Shown here piece after piece: positions 1 through 8,275 of a stretch of DNA of 64,000 nucleotides. A program made the translations under genes and the position numbers. The stretch covers positions 151,526-215,525 of the forward strand of contig NZ_SHKX01000011.1 in the NCBI RefSeq assembly GCF_004217445.1. Direction: 5' to 3'. This DNA is from Fluviicoccus keumensis. GTDB taxonomy: Bacteria; Pseudomonadota; Gammaproteobacteria; Pseudomonadales; Moraxellaceae. The notes beneath the pieces were generated by a model, which saw nothing but the letters and a program-made list of their open reading frames with translations, searched no databases and was not told the origin of the DNA. The stretch's first letter is position 1. The number at the start of each line of letters is the position of its first letter.

Positions 1-196
1 GTTCTACATCCGGTTCTACATCCGGTTCTACATCCGGTTCTACATCCGGTTCTACATCCGGTTCTACATCCGGTTCTACATCCGGTTCTACATCCGGTTC
101 TACATCCGGTTCTACATCCGGTTCTACATCCGGTTCTACATCCGGTTCTACATCCGGGTCTACATCCGGGTCTACATCCGGGTCTACATCCGGGTC
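1..196. repeat. 12-bp tandem repeat (minisatellite), coding for Ser-Thr-Ser-Gly
   Basis: Sixteen head-to-tail 12-bp units fill positions 1-192, with a partial unit after them. The first 13 are identical (gttctacatccg). The last three read ggtctacatccg. In the frame of the flavoprotein gene downstream (frame starting at base 3) each unit encodes Ser-Thr-Ser-Gly, and the T-to-G change between the two unit types is a silent Gly codon change (GGT to GGG). The array touches the window edge, so its full length is unknown. Perfect 12-bp units that keep the frame are expected to change copy number by slippage without breaking the reading frame. Confidence 0.97.
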
Positions 197-1817
197 AGCA
201 GTTTGGACTCCTGCTACAGCGTGTATGTCAGGCCGGGAAAATGAGCTTTCGGTTGATCTTACGAGAGGAGTAATACAGTCTGATATATTAATTTATGGCG
301 CTACTCCGGCCGGCATAGCTGCGGCAATTGAGGGTGTTAGAAACGGAAAGACGGTAGTTGTTATAGAACCAACCATGTGGATTGGGGGGATGTCCGCTAG
401 TGGAATTGGTGTCGCCGACATTGGCCAAAGAAAATCGATTGGCGGTTTGGCTAAGGAATACTTTGATCAAGTAAAAAAAATATACGGATCAACACCTGGC
501 TCTTTAGATGGTGCTGCTTATGAGCCCCATGTTGCCAAGAAAGCATTTGAAGATATGCTGAATGCATGCGCGATAAAAGTTGTAACAGGCTCACGTCTGC
601 AGTCGGTGGCCTTTAGTCAAAATCACATAAAATCCATTATAACAAGTAATGGCAGTGAGTATCAGGCAGCTGTCTTTGTGGATGCAAGTTATGAAGGAGA
701 TTTGATGGCCAAGACAGGGGTGAGTTATACGGTAGGGAGGGAAAGCAATTCCCAATATAATGAAACCCTTAATGGTGTTGGTATTTCTCATTTAATGATT
801 GGTCAGAAAGTTGACCCCTATAGGACTCCAGGGAAGCCTGCCAGTGGAATTCTTCCTCATGTATTTTCCACGAAATTGAACCCCGTTGGATCCGAAGATA
901 AGAGTGTGATGGCGTACAATTTCAGGCTTTGTGTAACGAAAAATCCTGACAATGCCGTCCCATTTACCAAGCCGGATAATTATGATGAAAGCGAGTTTGA
1001 AATACTGGCCCGCTTGTCTGAGTTAGTAGTTAAATCCAGAGCTGATCGAGTGAGCCAGGGAATTATCCCGGCGTCATTGCTAAAAGTACCTATGGATTAT
1101 TATCTGATCTATGCTCCGTTGCCAAATGGAAAATTCGACTTGAATAGTGCTGGAGCATTTTCAACTGATTATGTCGGGCTTGGGGAAAGCTATGCAAATG
1201 GAAGTTATGAAAAAAGGGCGGAGATCGATCAGGAAATAAAGAGATATATGAAGTCACTACTTTATTTTCTAAAAACAAGCCCCCGTATTCCTGATTACAT
1301 TCGAAATGAGGTTGCTTCAACAGGCCTGTGCAAAGATGAATTTATTGATACAAACGGTTGGCCGCATCATTTGTATATCAGGGAAGGTCGCCGGATGATT
1401 GGTAGCTATGTCATGAGTCAAAATGATATACAAGGAGGGCTTACTGTTCATGACTCGATTGGAGTTGGCTCTTTCTATTTCGACTCACATGTAACAAATC
1501 GGGTAGTGATTGGAGGATATGTTAATATTGAGGCTAATAACAATACATCAATCGGTCAACAATACCCGATTTCGTATCGAGTAATTACTCCCCAAAAAGA
1601 TGAAATGGATAATCTTTTGGTGCCGGTATGTATATCGGCTTCGCATGCCGCTTATACATCAATAAGAGTTGAGCCAAGCTATATGATTATGGGGCAAGCA
1701 GCCGGTGCTGCCGCGTCCATAGCCGTTGAAGCGAACACTCCAGTTCAGGATGTTGATTACTCGGAACTTGCCGCTCGCCTTAAAAAACACAATCAAATCC
1801 TATGGCCGGTTCAATGA
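3..1817 (+). CDS. FAD-dependent oxidoreductase (PF12831-like) behind an STSG-repeat linker; 5' end outside the window
   Basis: The reading frame is open from the left edge through the 12-bp repeat into the enzyme domain, with no stop, so this is probably the C-terminal part of a larger protein. The first ATG after the repeat is at 225 (530 residues from there) but has no Shine-Dalgarno sequence before it, which favours an upstream start. Counting from that Met, a Rossmann-type dinucleotide site (ILIYGATPAG) lies at residues 21-30. The C-terminal part carries the motifs SHAAYTSIRVEPSYMIMGQ and GAAASIA, typical of the FAD_oxidored family that includes proteins annotated as xanthan lyase-like. 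The substrate is unknown. The Ser/Thr/Gly linker resembles the flexible linkers of secreted multidomain proteins, which fits a surface or secreted location, but no signal peptide can be checked. The 3' end overlaps the convergent beta-helix gene by 18 bp. The DNA is AT-rich relative to the core genome. Confidence 0.85.
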   Translation, partial: STSGSTSGSTSGSTSGSTSGSTSGSTSGSTSGSTSGSTSGSTSGSTSGSTSGSTSGSTSGSTSGSAVWTPATACMSGRENELSVDLTRGVIQSDILIYGATPAGIAAAIEGVRNGKTVVVIEPTMWIGGMSASGIGVADIGQRKSIGGLAKEYFDQVKKIYGSTPGSLDGAAYEPHVAKKAFEDMLNACAIKVVTGSRLQSVAFSQNHIKSIITSNGSEYQAAVFVDASYEGDLMAKTGVSYTVGRESNSQYNETLNGVGISHLMIGQKVDPYRTPGKPASGILPHVFSTKLNPVGSEDKSVMAYNFRLCVTKNPDNAVPFTKPDNYDESEFEILARLSELVVKSRADRVSQGIIPASLLKVPMDYYLIYAPLPNGKFDLNSAGAFSTDYVGLGESYANGSYEKRAEIDQEIKRYMKSLLYFLKTSPRIPDYIRNEVASTGLCKDEFIDTNGWPHHLYIREGRRMIGSYVMSQNDIQGGLTVHDSIGVGSFYFDSHVTNRVVIGGYVNIEANNNTSIGQQYPISYRVITPQKDEMDNLLVPVCISASHAAYTSIRVEPSYMIMGQAAGAAASIAVEANTPVQDVDYSELAARLKKHNQILWPVQ

Positions 1818-3407
1818 TCGCTCTTTTTTTGGGGGAATAATGGGGTCATTTTTACTGTTTGGTGCAAATATCTGATAGCTCTTTGCTTTATTCCTGATGA
1901 AAGCAAAAGGGCCAATCAAATCACTGACATTGCCCGAGTGTCCGATTGACATAGGGAAGTTGCCTCTACAATTGTTACCCTGAATCAGGATGTTTCGTGG
2001 GCGAGCGATATGGTCGCTATCTTGTCCGGTAGGATCTTCCCACTTGGGGTACAATTGTGCCTCAGCTGAAATGCACAGGGTTTTTTGATTAGGCGAATTG
2101 TTAATAATGACGTTGTTGATGACAGTGGCGTTCCTGTTTCCAATTAATCTTATAGCATAAGTACTGGAGGAAATTTCGGCAGGGATTTTAATGGTGTTCT
2201 GATCAATCAATATATTTGTGGGAGTTGGGTATGAGCTAAGGCCATCATCGATGCCACCCCAGATATAGCCTCCACCACTGTAGTATTTTTTCGAGCGTCC
2301 ACCGGCTATACGTTCAATGTAGTTATTTTTAATGACTACATTGTTTGAGTTGTCATACAGTATCCGGCCATCTGTTGTAAACAATACATTATTTTTAATG
2401 GTTAAGCCATCAACACCATGTGCGCCAATAGGATCGTCACCAACTCCATGAACTAGATTGTTTGAAAATTCAATGTTATGTGCGGTGTTGATGCCAAATC
2501 CTTCACCACCAATATTGTCTTGGTTATGGAATATTTTATTGTTTGATATTGTGCCATTTGAACGCACACCAGGCGTAACAAGCCATTTGGAATCATTAAA
2601 GCCCTCAATACTCGCCATGGGTATTGTATTGTCGTGAAGATTACGCCAGTCAAAAACATTGTGACGAATTGAAAAGCCATTAGCCGAATGTATGAAAAGG
2701 GCATAATTGAACTGTGAGTACGGTTTAGAAATAAAATGACATCCTGTAATTGACCCATGCCATGTAGATTCAACTCCTAGTCGTCTATTGATTCCCAGAT
2801 TAATCCAGTAAGGGGAACTCGGCGAATTGGTGTTAAAATTAGCATCGATAACAATCATGGAGGGCGAGTTATTGTTTTTGGAGCAGGAAATTGAGCCGCT
2901 TCCGTATAAGAATAAATTGTTTTTGATAATGGCGGTGAACCGGGGAGGGATTACTCCGGTTAGCCCGCTTTCACTTACGCTGTCAAGAAATGCCTGAAAA
3001 TGATTGTCGTCATCAGGATTTCCGTTTGGAACAAAAAACCAAATTGGACTTATTGTTGTGGTTGAGTTGTTCTTGAATATTACAGTCCCTGGGCCTGAAA
3101 AGACAGGAGTGTTGGAAAGAGGCATGCTGCCATAGAGGATCATGGATTTTTGTGAAGAGATATAAATAGATGATCGCTTTAATGCAATCAGCGCCACATT
3201 GTTGGGGATGGTAATGGATTGGTCAAGTTTTATGGAATTTCGAAGAACCATCTTGGTTGAGTTGCCACTTGCCTCGGCACGAGAGAGTGCATCTAAGAAT
3301 TGTGTGGAATCTTGTATGTCGATTGAAATTGAATGTGCTACAGCTGGCTCCATAATAAGGCCGGATACGATAATGCAATTCGATATAAAGCGTAAAAAAG
3401 AAGGCAT
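1800..3407 (-). CDS. Secreted right-handed parallel beta-helix (pectate-lyase-like fold) protein
   Basis: The 535-residue product starts with a likely signal peptide (residues 1 to about 24, ending PAVA) and continues with many Asn-rich repeats of the form NNxI/NNVI, such as TISNNKIF, IEFSNNLVHG, LTIKNNVLF and VVIKNNYIE. These are the asparagine ladders of right-handed beta-helix proteins (pectate lyase, NosD/CASH type). The fold usually binds or cleaves acidic polysaccharides, or acts as an epimerase. No specific catalytic set could be assigned, so lyase, epimerase and binding roles stay open. The ATG at 3407 has a good Shine-Dalgarno (GAGGT). The gene is the last of the minus-strand polysaccharide operon, 22 bp after the glycosyltransferase gene, and its 3' end overlaps the convergent flavoprotein gene. 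An export-coupled role in processing the polymer is inference. Confidence 0.8.
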   Translation of the reverse strand: MPSFLRFISNCIIVSGLIMEPAVAHSISIDIQDSTQFLDALSRAEASGNSTKMVLRNSIKLDQSITIPNNVALIALKRSSIYISSQKSMILYGSMPLSNTPVFSGPGTVIFKNNSTTTISPIWFFVPNGNPDDDNHFQAFLDSVSESGLTGVIPPRFTAIIKNNLFLYGSGSISCSKNNNSPSMIVIDANFNTNSPSSPYWINLGINRRLGVESTWHGSITGCHFISKPYSQFNYALFIHSANGFSIRHNVFDWRNLHDNTIPMASIEGFNDSKWLVTPGVRSNGTISNNKIFHNQDNIGGEGFGINTAHNIEFSNNLVHGVGDDPIGAHGVDGLTIKNNVLFTTDGRILYDNSNNVVIKNNYIERIAGGRSKKYYSGGGYIWGGIDDGLSSYPTPTNILIDQNTIKIPAEISSSTYAIRLIGNRNATVINNVIINNSPNQKTLCISAEAQLYPKWEDPTGQDSDHIARPRNILIQGNNCRGNFPMSIGHSGNVSDLIGPFAFIRNKAKSYQIFAPNSKNDPIIPPKKERSLNRP

Positions 3408-3429
3408 GAATTACCTCAATCAAAAAAAG

Positions 3430-4632
3430 TCATTGCGTCAACAGCCTCTCAAGAGGTGCAAGTCGGCTTTGCCAGCTCAATTTTGCTATGGCATATTGTT
3501 TGGTTTTTGAGGACAGTTCTGTCAGCTTTTCAGGAGATGATAGAAGGCTATTGATAGTAGATGAAAATTCGGTGGGGCTATCTGCTTGAAACCCAATGCC
3601 TGTCTCAAGGGAGTCTTCAAGACCATTAAAAGCCGAAGCGTCCCCAACGACTGTGAGGCCCAGTGAAAATGCTTCGCCGACCTTATTGATAAATCCATAA
3701 TTTTTGAAAATGGGGGCAACGACCAAGGATGTATCTTTGTAGACATCAATAATGTCAGGAACAAAACCTGAAATATGAACAGTAGTGTCCTTAGCTAGCT
3801 TTTCAACAAGAAGAGGTGAGAGTTCGAGGCCCTTGCCGGCAATCCTTAATATGGCTTGCTGATGTGTACTTATAACCTTAGGCCAAACATTGGAATAGAA
3901 CCAGTCTAGATTATTACGATATAGAGGATCACTAAAATTAGCGACAAACAATACAGTTTTTGAGGTTGTGGACAAGACGGTTGGGGTGTTGATGAGCCTA
4001 TCGTTAACTCCATTAGACATGGCAACTGCTTTCTGAGATAGGCGGTTACCACCGATCCGTGACAGCCAGTTGATATCCTTTTGGGTTTGTACAATTACAC
4101 AAGAACATTTAAGCAGAAGTGACGATTCAATTCGTGACATTAATATTACACGCAGTGATTGCAGTATTTTCCATGGCATCGAGAGTTTAGTTGCACTGCT
4201 TGCAAGTACAGAGGTGTAACAATCACTAATTGCGGCAATGGTTTTTTGGTGCGCCTTTTGGTGTTTTAGGGGGATATCAAGTGCGCTGATTGGCGTGGTG
4301 AAAAAAACATCATATAGATCAAAGGGGATGTCAGAAATTTCCGTGGGGTTTAAATAGTTCCAAGAAAGAAAAGATGGAGAGGATAGGGTGAGTTCCTGTA
4401 GCATTCGTGCCAGAGATCCCTTTCGAGATCTTTGAATCGTGAAAAATTTGCCAGGGTACTGCTTTCTGGTGTCATTAAAAAAACCATTCTCTGACTCATC
4501 GTTGATGTCTTTAAGAAAAACAAAATCAACGTCGTGCTTTTGCATCAGCAATTCAATAAAAGCTGAACTAGGGATGGTCACGCCATTTCTGGGGGGGAAG
4601 GGAGGGGTATCAAAGAAAAAAAGCACCTTCAT
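3430..4632 (-). CDS. Glycosyltransferase family 4 (GT-B fold)
   Basis: The 400-residue protein has the N-terminal pattern of GT4 enzymes (MKVLFFFDTPPFPPRNG) and a C-terminal donor-binding half with VLFVANFSDPLYRNNLDWF and the EAFSLGLTVVGDAS segment, where the family keeps its nucleotide-sugar-binding glutamates. It should transfer a sugar from a nucleotide donor to a lipid-linked oligosaccharide on the inner face of the membrane. Donor and acceptor cannot be read from sequence. GDP-mannose is a fair guess because manC heads the same operon. The start codon overlaps the stop of the acyltransferase gene by 4 bp (ATGA), implying translational coupling. Confidence 0.82.
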   Translation of the reverse strand: MKVLFFFDTPPFPPRNGVTIPSSAFIELLMQKHDVDFVFLKDINDESENGFFNDTRKQYPGKFFTIQRSRKGSLARMLQELTLSSPSFLSWNYLNPTEISDIPFDLYDVFFTTPISALDIPLKHQKAHQKTIAAISDCYTSVLASSATKLSMPWKILQSLRVILMSRIESSLLLKCSCVIVQTQKDINWLSRIGGNRLSQKAVAMSNGVNDRLINTPTVLSTTSKTVLFVANFSDPLYRNNLDWFYSNVWPKVISTHQQAILRIAGKGLELSPLLVEKLAKDTTVHISGFVPDIIDVYKDTSLVVAPIFKNYGFINKVGEAFSLGLTVVGDASAFNGLEDSLETGIGFQADSPTEFSSTINSLLSSPEKLTELSSKTKQYAIAKLSWQSRLAPLERLLTQ

Positions 4633-5144
4633 GATTGCTCCAGTTTCAGCTTGATTCGATAATTTTCATTCTGCACGAGTGATTTCCAATCATTGCTACT
4701 GCGCTCTTTAATAATCACAGCAGGGTTCCCTCCAACAATTGTACCTGGAGGTACATCTCTTGTGACAACAGCACCTGCGCCCACAATCGCCCCATCGCCA
4801 ATGGTAACCCCAGGCAAAATCATAGCTCCAAAGCCTATCCAACATCCTTTACCCAGTCTGACAGTTCCAAGAATATCATCGCCACCGTATGGAACACTTA
4901 TTTTGGAGGAATAATTATGACTTGAAGACAAGATAACAACCCATGAAGATAGGATTGCGCCATCGTCAATTATTACCTTTCCTTTGCAGTCAATAAATGA
5001 TTTAGGGCCAATAAAGATCCATTTCCCTAAATGCAAGTTATTGATGGATGCAAAAGTTGCAGTGTGATCAATAATACAAGAATGTGCCCGAGATGGAAAT
5101 ATTCCGCGCCACTGTTTGATTTTGGTGGTAAGTACCTTAATCAT
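4629..5144 (-). CDS. Hexapeptide-repeat acyltransferase (WcaF/CysE-like left-handed beta-helix)
   Basis: The product (171 residues from ATG 5144) shows hexapeptide repeats that build a left-handed beta-helix, for example VIIDDGAILSSWVVI, IGFGAMILPGVTIGDGAIVGAGAVV and VPPGTIVGGNPAVIIK. This is the pattern of O-acetyltransferases of the WcaF/NodL/maltose-acetyltransferase group, which move an acetyl group from acetyl-CoA to a sugar. A histidine in SSSHNY is a candidate catalytic base. A TTG at 5171 would add nine residues and overlap the flippase gene by 35 bp. The ATG at 5144 overlaps it by only 8 bp and is preferred. It may O-acetylate the repeat unit of the polymer; this is inference from context. 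Confidence 0.8.
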   Translation of the reverse strand: MIKVLTTKIKQWRGIFPSRAHSCIIDHTATFASINNLHLGKWIFIGPKSFIDCKGKVIIDDGAILSSWVVILSSSHNYSSKISVPYGGDDILGTVRLGKGCWIGFGAMILPGVTIGDGAIVGAGAVVTRDVPPGTIVGGNPAVIIKERSSNDWKSLVQNENYRIKLKLEQS

Positions 5145-6432
5145 TTGGAGAACCCTTTTGGCTGCTTTCAATATTGTTATTCAGATGTTGATTTAAAGCA
5201 AAAAAAACAAAGAAAAGTTGTGCCATTATCATCGTGCCATGAATAGTGAGCAATAGATATGCCGCCATTATTGCACCATGAGTCGGTACTAAATAGAAGC
5301 CTGACACTAATGAAACAAAGCCTCCAATGATGTTTATTCTGGAGTATGCTGTATCAAATCGCATGCCAATTAAGTACTGACTTGAAACTAGTCCAATGCC
5401 AGTAAGTGCAGCCCACAAGCACATCGGTGTGGCAAGAAGTGTAATATCGCTGAAGTTTTTGGTTGATAAGAAATGTGAAATAATCTGTATCAAAATCCAG
5501 GAAGCCATCGAAAATGCAATAGAGATAAATAACATAGCTAGGAGATGTCTAAGAAGGAGTCTTAATGTGTTTGGAGAGGGGTGACGGCATGATTCAGATA
5601 TTTGGCGGCTGAATAAGCGCAAAGATTGGCCTTGAAAAACTAAAACAATATTAAGTACTTGGCAAATAAGCCCATACGCAGCTAAGCTAGACAATTGATT
5701 GCTTGATTTAAGAAATATTTGATTTGCATAAAGTATAAGTCCGCTTGAGAATTGGATTAAGGTGATTCGAATATTTACAGATGAAAGGTCGATTTTGGAA
5801 AATAGTTGACTGCTCTGGAATGAAATGCTTTTATTGAGGGAATTCCAGGCTTTGTATTGGGATATAATCGAAATAAGACGAGTGATGAGTAGTGTAATTG
5901 ATATTACTAACAGTAGTTGTGAGTTAAAAAGTGATATGGCTAATACTGTGACAATGATAACGGCAGTAAGGCGTTCGAATACAGTAAGCCGGTTTTGAAG
6001 ATTTGTCATTCCAACAAAATCAAACAGCGAAAATGGATAGCAGCCCTGTAAAAGTGTCCAAAGAATAATACACCATAGAGAAAATTTAAATGGAAGTGGG
6101 GAGTCAATGATGTAATAAATTATAATTGATGATAGTAAGGAAATTGACAAAAATGTCATCAGGCGAAAAGAGGTGTTTTTCGTAATAAAAATAGAACGAT
6201 CAGTGTCGGATTTAAGATAAGTCAAATCGCGAATCAGGGTTCTGTCGGAGCCAAGATTTATTATGGGGATTATAATACTGCCAATAGCGATGCCCAATAC
6301 AATCCATGAATAGTCATATGCGCCCATGATCCGGGCGCATATGAAGGTAACTAAAAGTGATAAGGCGCCAGAGAGGCCAGCATAGAATATAGCCATGAAG
6401 GCTGCTGACTTAAAGAAGCGATTAATCAGCAT
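5137..6432 (-). CDS. wzx: Oligosaccharide flippase of the MOP/Wzx type
   Basis: The 431-residue protein is hydrophobic throughout, with about 12 predicted membrane segments. It starts with FMAIFYAGLSGALSLLVTFICARIMGAYDYSW, the usual opening of polysaccharide-biosynthesis (MOP superfamily) flippases. Such proteins move undecaprenyl-linked repeat units across the inner membrane for polymerisation. Its start codon directly follows the manC stop codon (TAA then ATG), and its 3' end overlaps the acyltransferase gene. Sequence alone does not separate a Wzx O-unit flippase from a teichuronic or other polysaccharide exporter. Operon context supports Wzx. Low GC content suggests transfer with the rest of the locus. 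Confidence 0.82.
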   Translation of the reverse strand: MLINRFFKSAAFMAIFYAGLSGALSLLVTFICARIMGAYDYSWIVLGIAIGSIIIPIINLGSDRTLIRDLTYLKSDTDRSIFITKNTSFRLMTFLSISLLSSIIIYYIIDSPLPFKFSLWCIILWTLLQGCYPFSLFDFVGMTNLQNRLTVFERLTAVIIVTVLAISLFNSQLLLVISITLLITRLISIISQYKAWNSLNKSISFQSSQLFSKIDLSSVNIRITLIQFSSGLILYANQIFLKSSNQLSSLAAYGLICQVLNIVLVFQGQSLRLFSRQISESCRHPSPNTLRLLLRHLLAMLFISIAFSMASWILIQIISHFLSTKNFSDITLLATPMCLWAALTGIGLVSSQYLIGMRFDTAYSRINIIGGFVSLVSGFYLVPTHGAIMAAYLLLTIHGTMIMAQLFFVFFALNQHLNNNIESSQKGSPND

Positions 6433-7848
6433 TTATGCGCGGCCATAATTGTCGTTAAATCGGACAATATCGTCCTCACCCAAATAGTTTCCAGATTGAA
6501 CTTCAATCATCTCCAGCGTAATTTTGCCGGGGTTATGTAGTCGATGACGTTTACCCAGCGGAATGTAAGTCGATTCATTTTCAGAAACAAGAAATACATT
6601 TTCGTCGCATGTTACTTCAGCGGTACCGGAAACAACAATCCAGTGCTCGGCGCGATGGTAGTGCATTTGTAATGATAAACTGGCGCCTGGAAGAACACCA
6701 ATACGCTTTACCTGATAACGATTTCCATGGTCGATTGTTTCGTAATAACCCCATGGTCGATAAACTTTGTGATGAGTTAAGGCTTCAGGGCGACCAGAGG
6801 ACTTAAGGATATTAACAATGTCCTTCACTTCCTGAGTTCTATCCTGGTTTATAACTAAGATTGCATCATTGGTTTCAATAATTGCTAGATTTGAAACGCC
6901 AAGTGTTGCAACAAGACGATTAGATGAATGAACATAACAATTAGTGCTGTCCTTGAGTACCACATCCCCTTTAATGTGATTGCCGTTGGCGTCATGCTCA
7001 AGGGTACTCCACAAGGATTGGAACGAACCGATATCTGACCAGCCTGCATCCAATGGGATCACGACAGCCTTGTCAGTTTTCTCCATCACGGCATAGTCAA
7101 TAGAAATGTTGTCAGATGCAAGAAATTCCATACTGTCCGGACGAATGAAGTCAATATCTATATGTGATTTCTCCATTGCTGAAAAGCAGGCTGAAAAAAC
7201 ATTGTCGAGTGCGAATTTTTTAAGTTCAGCCTCAAAAACGCTCGCCAGAGCGACAAATATACCAGAGTTCCAGTAATATTCATTCGATGACAAATAAAGC
7301 CGGGCAGTTTCCAGATTCGGCTTTTCCACAAAGCTATCAACAAGGAAAGCCTCGGCGCTCTTAACTTGATTGCCCCGTCTGATATAACCGTATCCTGTTT
7401 CTGGAGTAACCGGTGGCACCCCGAAGGTTGCAATATAGCCCTGCTTTGCGATATTGACTGCATTCTCAAGGGCAGCCTTGAATGCATTCGTGTCAGTAAC
7501 AACATGGTCAGATGGCATAACAACCAACACGGCATCCGGAGCGTTTCTTCGAGCCTCAAAAACGGCAAGAGCAAGAGCGGGGGCTGTATTGCGACCGGAA
7601 GGTTCAAGAATGATGGTCGAGTTGGTGTGGCCAACTTGGCGGAGTTGTTCTGCAATCATGAAGCGATGATCGGCGTTACAGACAACAATGGGGTTGCCTG
7701 TAAGAGCGTCCTCGGACCTAAGCAGGGTGGATTGAAGGAGAGAGTGTTCAGAGATCAACGACAGGAGCTGTTTGGGATGTTGCTCTCTGGAGAGAGGCCA
7801 AAGTCTGGTGCCTGATCCGCCGCACAAAATAACAGGACGAATGTCCAT
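6433..7848 (-). CDS. manC: Mannose-1-phosphate guanylyltransferase / mannose-6-phosphate isomerase
   Basis: A bifunctional 471-residue enzyme of the usual ManC/AlgA/CpsB length. The N-terminal nucleotidyltransferase half has the pyrophosphorylase signature GGSGTRLWPLSREQHPKQLL near residues 10-29, and FVEKP further on. The C-terminal half is a type II phosphomannose isomerase cupin with the metal-binding block QMHYHRAEHW near residue 395. It makes GDP-mannose from mannose-1-phosphate and interconverts fructose-6-P and mannose-6-P; the phosphomannomutase step is supplied by the gene at 20285. ATG 7848 is preceded by an AGGAG Shine-Dalgarno. It is the first gene of the minus-strand operon and is divergent from the plus-strand polysaccharide genes. 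Confidence 0.95.
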   Translation of the reverse strand: MDIRPVILCGGSGTRLWPLSREQHPKQLLSLISEHSLLQSTLLRSEDALTGNPIVVCNADHRFMIAEQLRQVGHTNSTIILEPSGRNTAPALALAVFEARRNAPDAVLVVMPSDHVVTDTNAFKAALENAVNIAKQGYIATFGVPPVTPETGYGYIRRGNQVKSAEAFLVDSFVEKPNLETARLYLSSNEYYWNSGIFVALASVFEAELKKFALDNVFSACFSAMEKSHIDIDFIRPDSMEFLASDNISIDYAVMEKTDKAVVIPLDAGWSDIGSFQSLWSTLEHDANGNHIKGDVVLKDSTNCYVHSSNRLVATLGVSNLAIIETNDAILVINQDRTQEVKDIVNILKSSGRPEALTHHKVYRPWGYYETIDHGNRYQVKRIGVLPGASLSLQMHYHRAEHWIVVSGTAEVTCDENVFLVSENESTYIPLGKRHRLHNPGKITLEMIEVQSGNYLGEDDIVRFNDNYGRA

Positions 7849-7926
7849 ATATAACTCCTGAGTAATAATGCTATCTCTCTCGATCTGTCATGCCGGTACG
7901 CTTGTCCAGCGCTACACAGAGCGGCA

Positions 7927-7956
7927 ATTCTATGGGTGACCAGCCTTGTAGTGCAA
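7927..7956 (-). promoter_or_regulatory. Candidate sigma-70 promoter for the manC operon
   Basis: On the minus strand TTGCAC (7956-7951) is followed after 18 bp by TAGAAT (7932-7927). Transcription would start near 7920, leaving a leader of about 70 nt before the manC ATG. The -10 is good and the -35 is only partial. Confidence 0.4.
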
Positions 7957-8056
7957 GAATAATGAAGCAGATGTGGTCGAGGGACTGAGTGATCCTTGGC
8001 ATAGAAGCTTGGACAAGCACCATGTTGGATCCGCTGGTGCATGGGCAAGGCTTGGC

Positions 8057-8076
8057 TGACATGTGATGACATGTCA
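8057..8076. promoter_or_regulatory. Perfect dyad TGACATG-N6-CATGTCA, candidate operator
   Basis: Two perfect 7-bp inverted arms separated by six bases lie between the divergent operons, about 115 bp upstream of the plus-strand -10 element and about 100 bp upstream of the proposed minus-strand -35. The geometry fits binding of a dimeric regulator to DNA better than an RNA hairpin. The regulator is unknown. Confidence 0.45.
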
Positions 8077-8191
8077 GGATCGGTCATGCGATGAATATGA
8101 TTCCTAAAGGGCCGATTGAGTGTGGCTTTGGCATTCGTGTCATTCGGGTTGTGAATTGTTACGGTAGTGTCGCGGGCTGGCGGTGAATTGT

Positions 8192-8200
8192 TGGTATACT
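8192..8200 (+). promoter_or_regulatory. Extended -10 promoter element for the plus-strand polysaccharide operon
   Basis: TGG followed by TATACT matches an extended -10 element (TGnTATAAT). There is no good -35 hexamer at 17 bp, which is common for extended -10 promoters. Transcription would start near 8207, about 70 nt before the first gene. Confidence 0.45.
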
Positions 8201-8275
8201 TCGCGGCCTAAAGGGGTGGCGTGACTACATGCATGTTTTACGCCATGGGTTGTTTTTTGTGCAGGGTGTGTAGTG

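Larger units (their letters stand above)
7849..8275. other. Divergent regulatory region between the two polysaccharide operons
   Basis: About 427 bp with no supportable gene. It holds a possible minus-strand promoter for manC (TTGCAC at 7951-7956 and TAGAAT at 7927-7932 read on the complement, spacer 18), a perfect dyad TGACATG-N6-CATGTCA at 8057-8076, a 10-bp direct repeat gtgaattgtt at 8151-8160 and 8183-8192, and an extended -10 element at 8192-8200. The spread of elements suggests both operons are controlled from here. Confidence 0.6.

Noticed and set aside
1..196. CRISPR array
   Set aside because: The 12-bp units are directly tandem with no spacers and are open reading frame in phase with the downstream gene.
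8159..8171. ops/JUMPstart element (RfaH site) before the plus-strand polysaccharide operon
   Set aside because: acggtagtgtc is similar to an ops core but imperfect, and it lies upstream of the best -10 element, so it would not be in the transcript.
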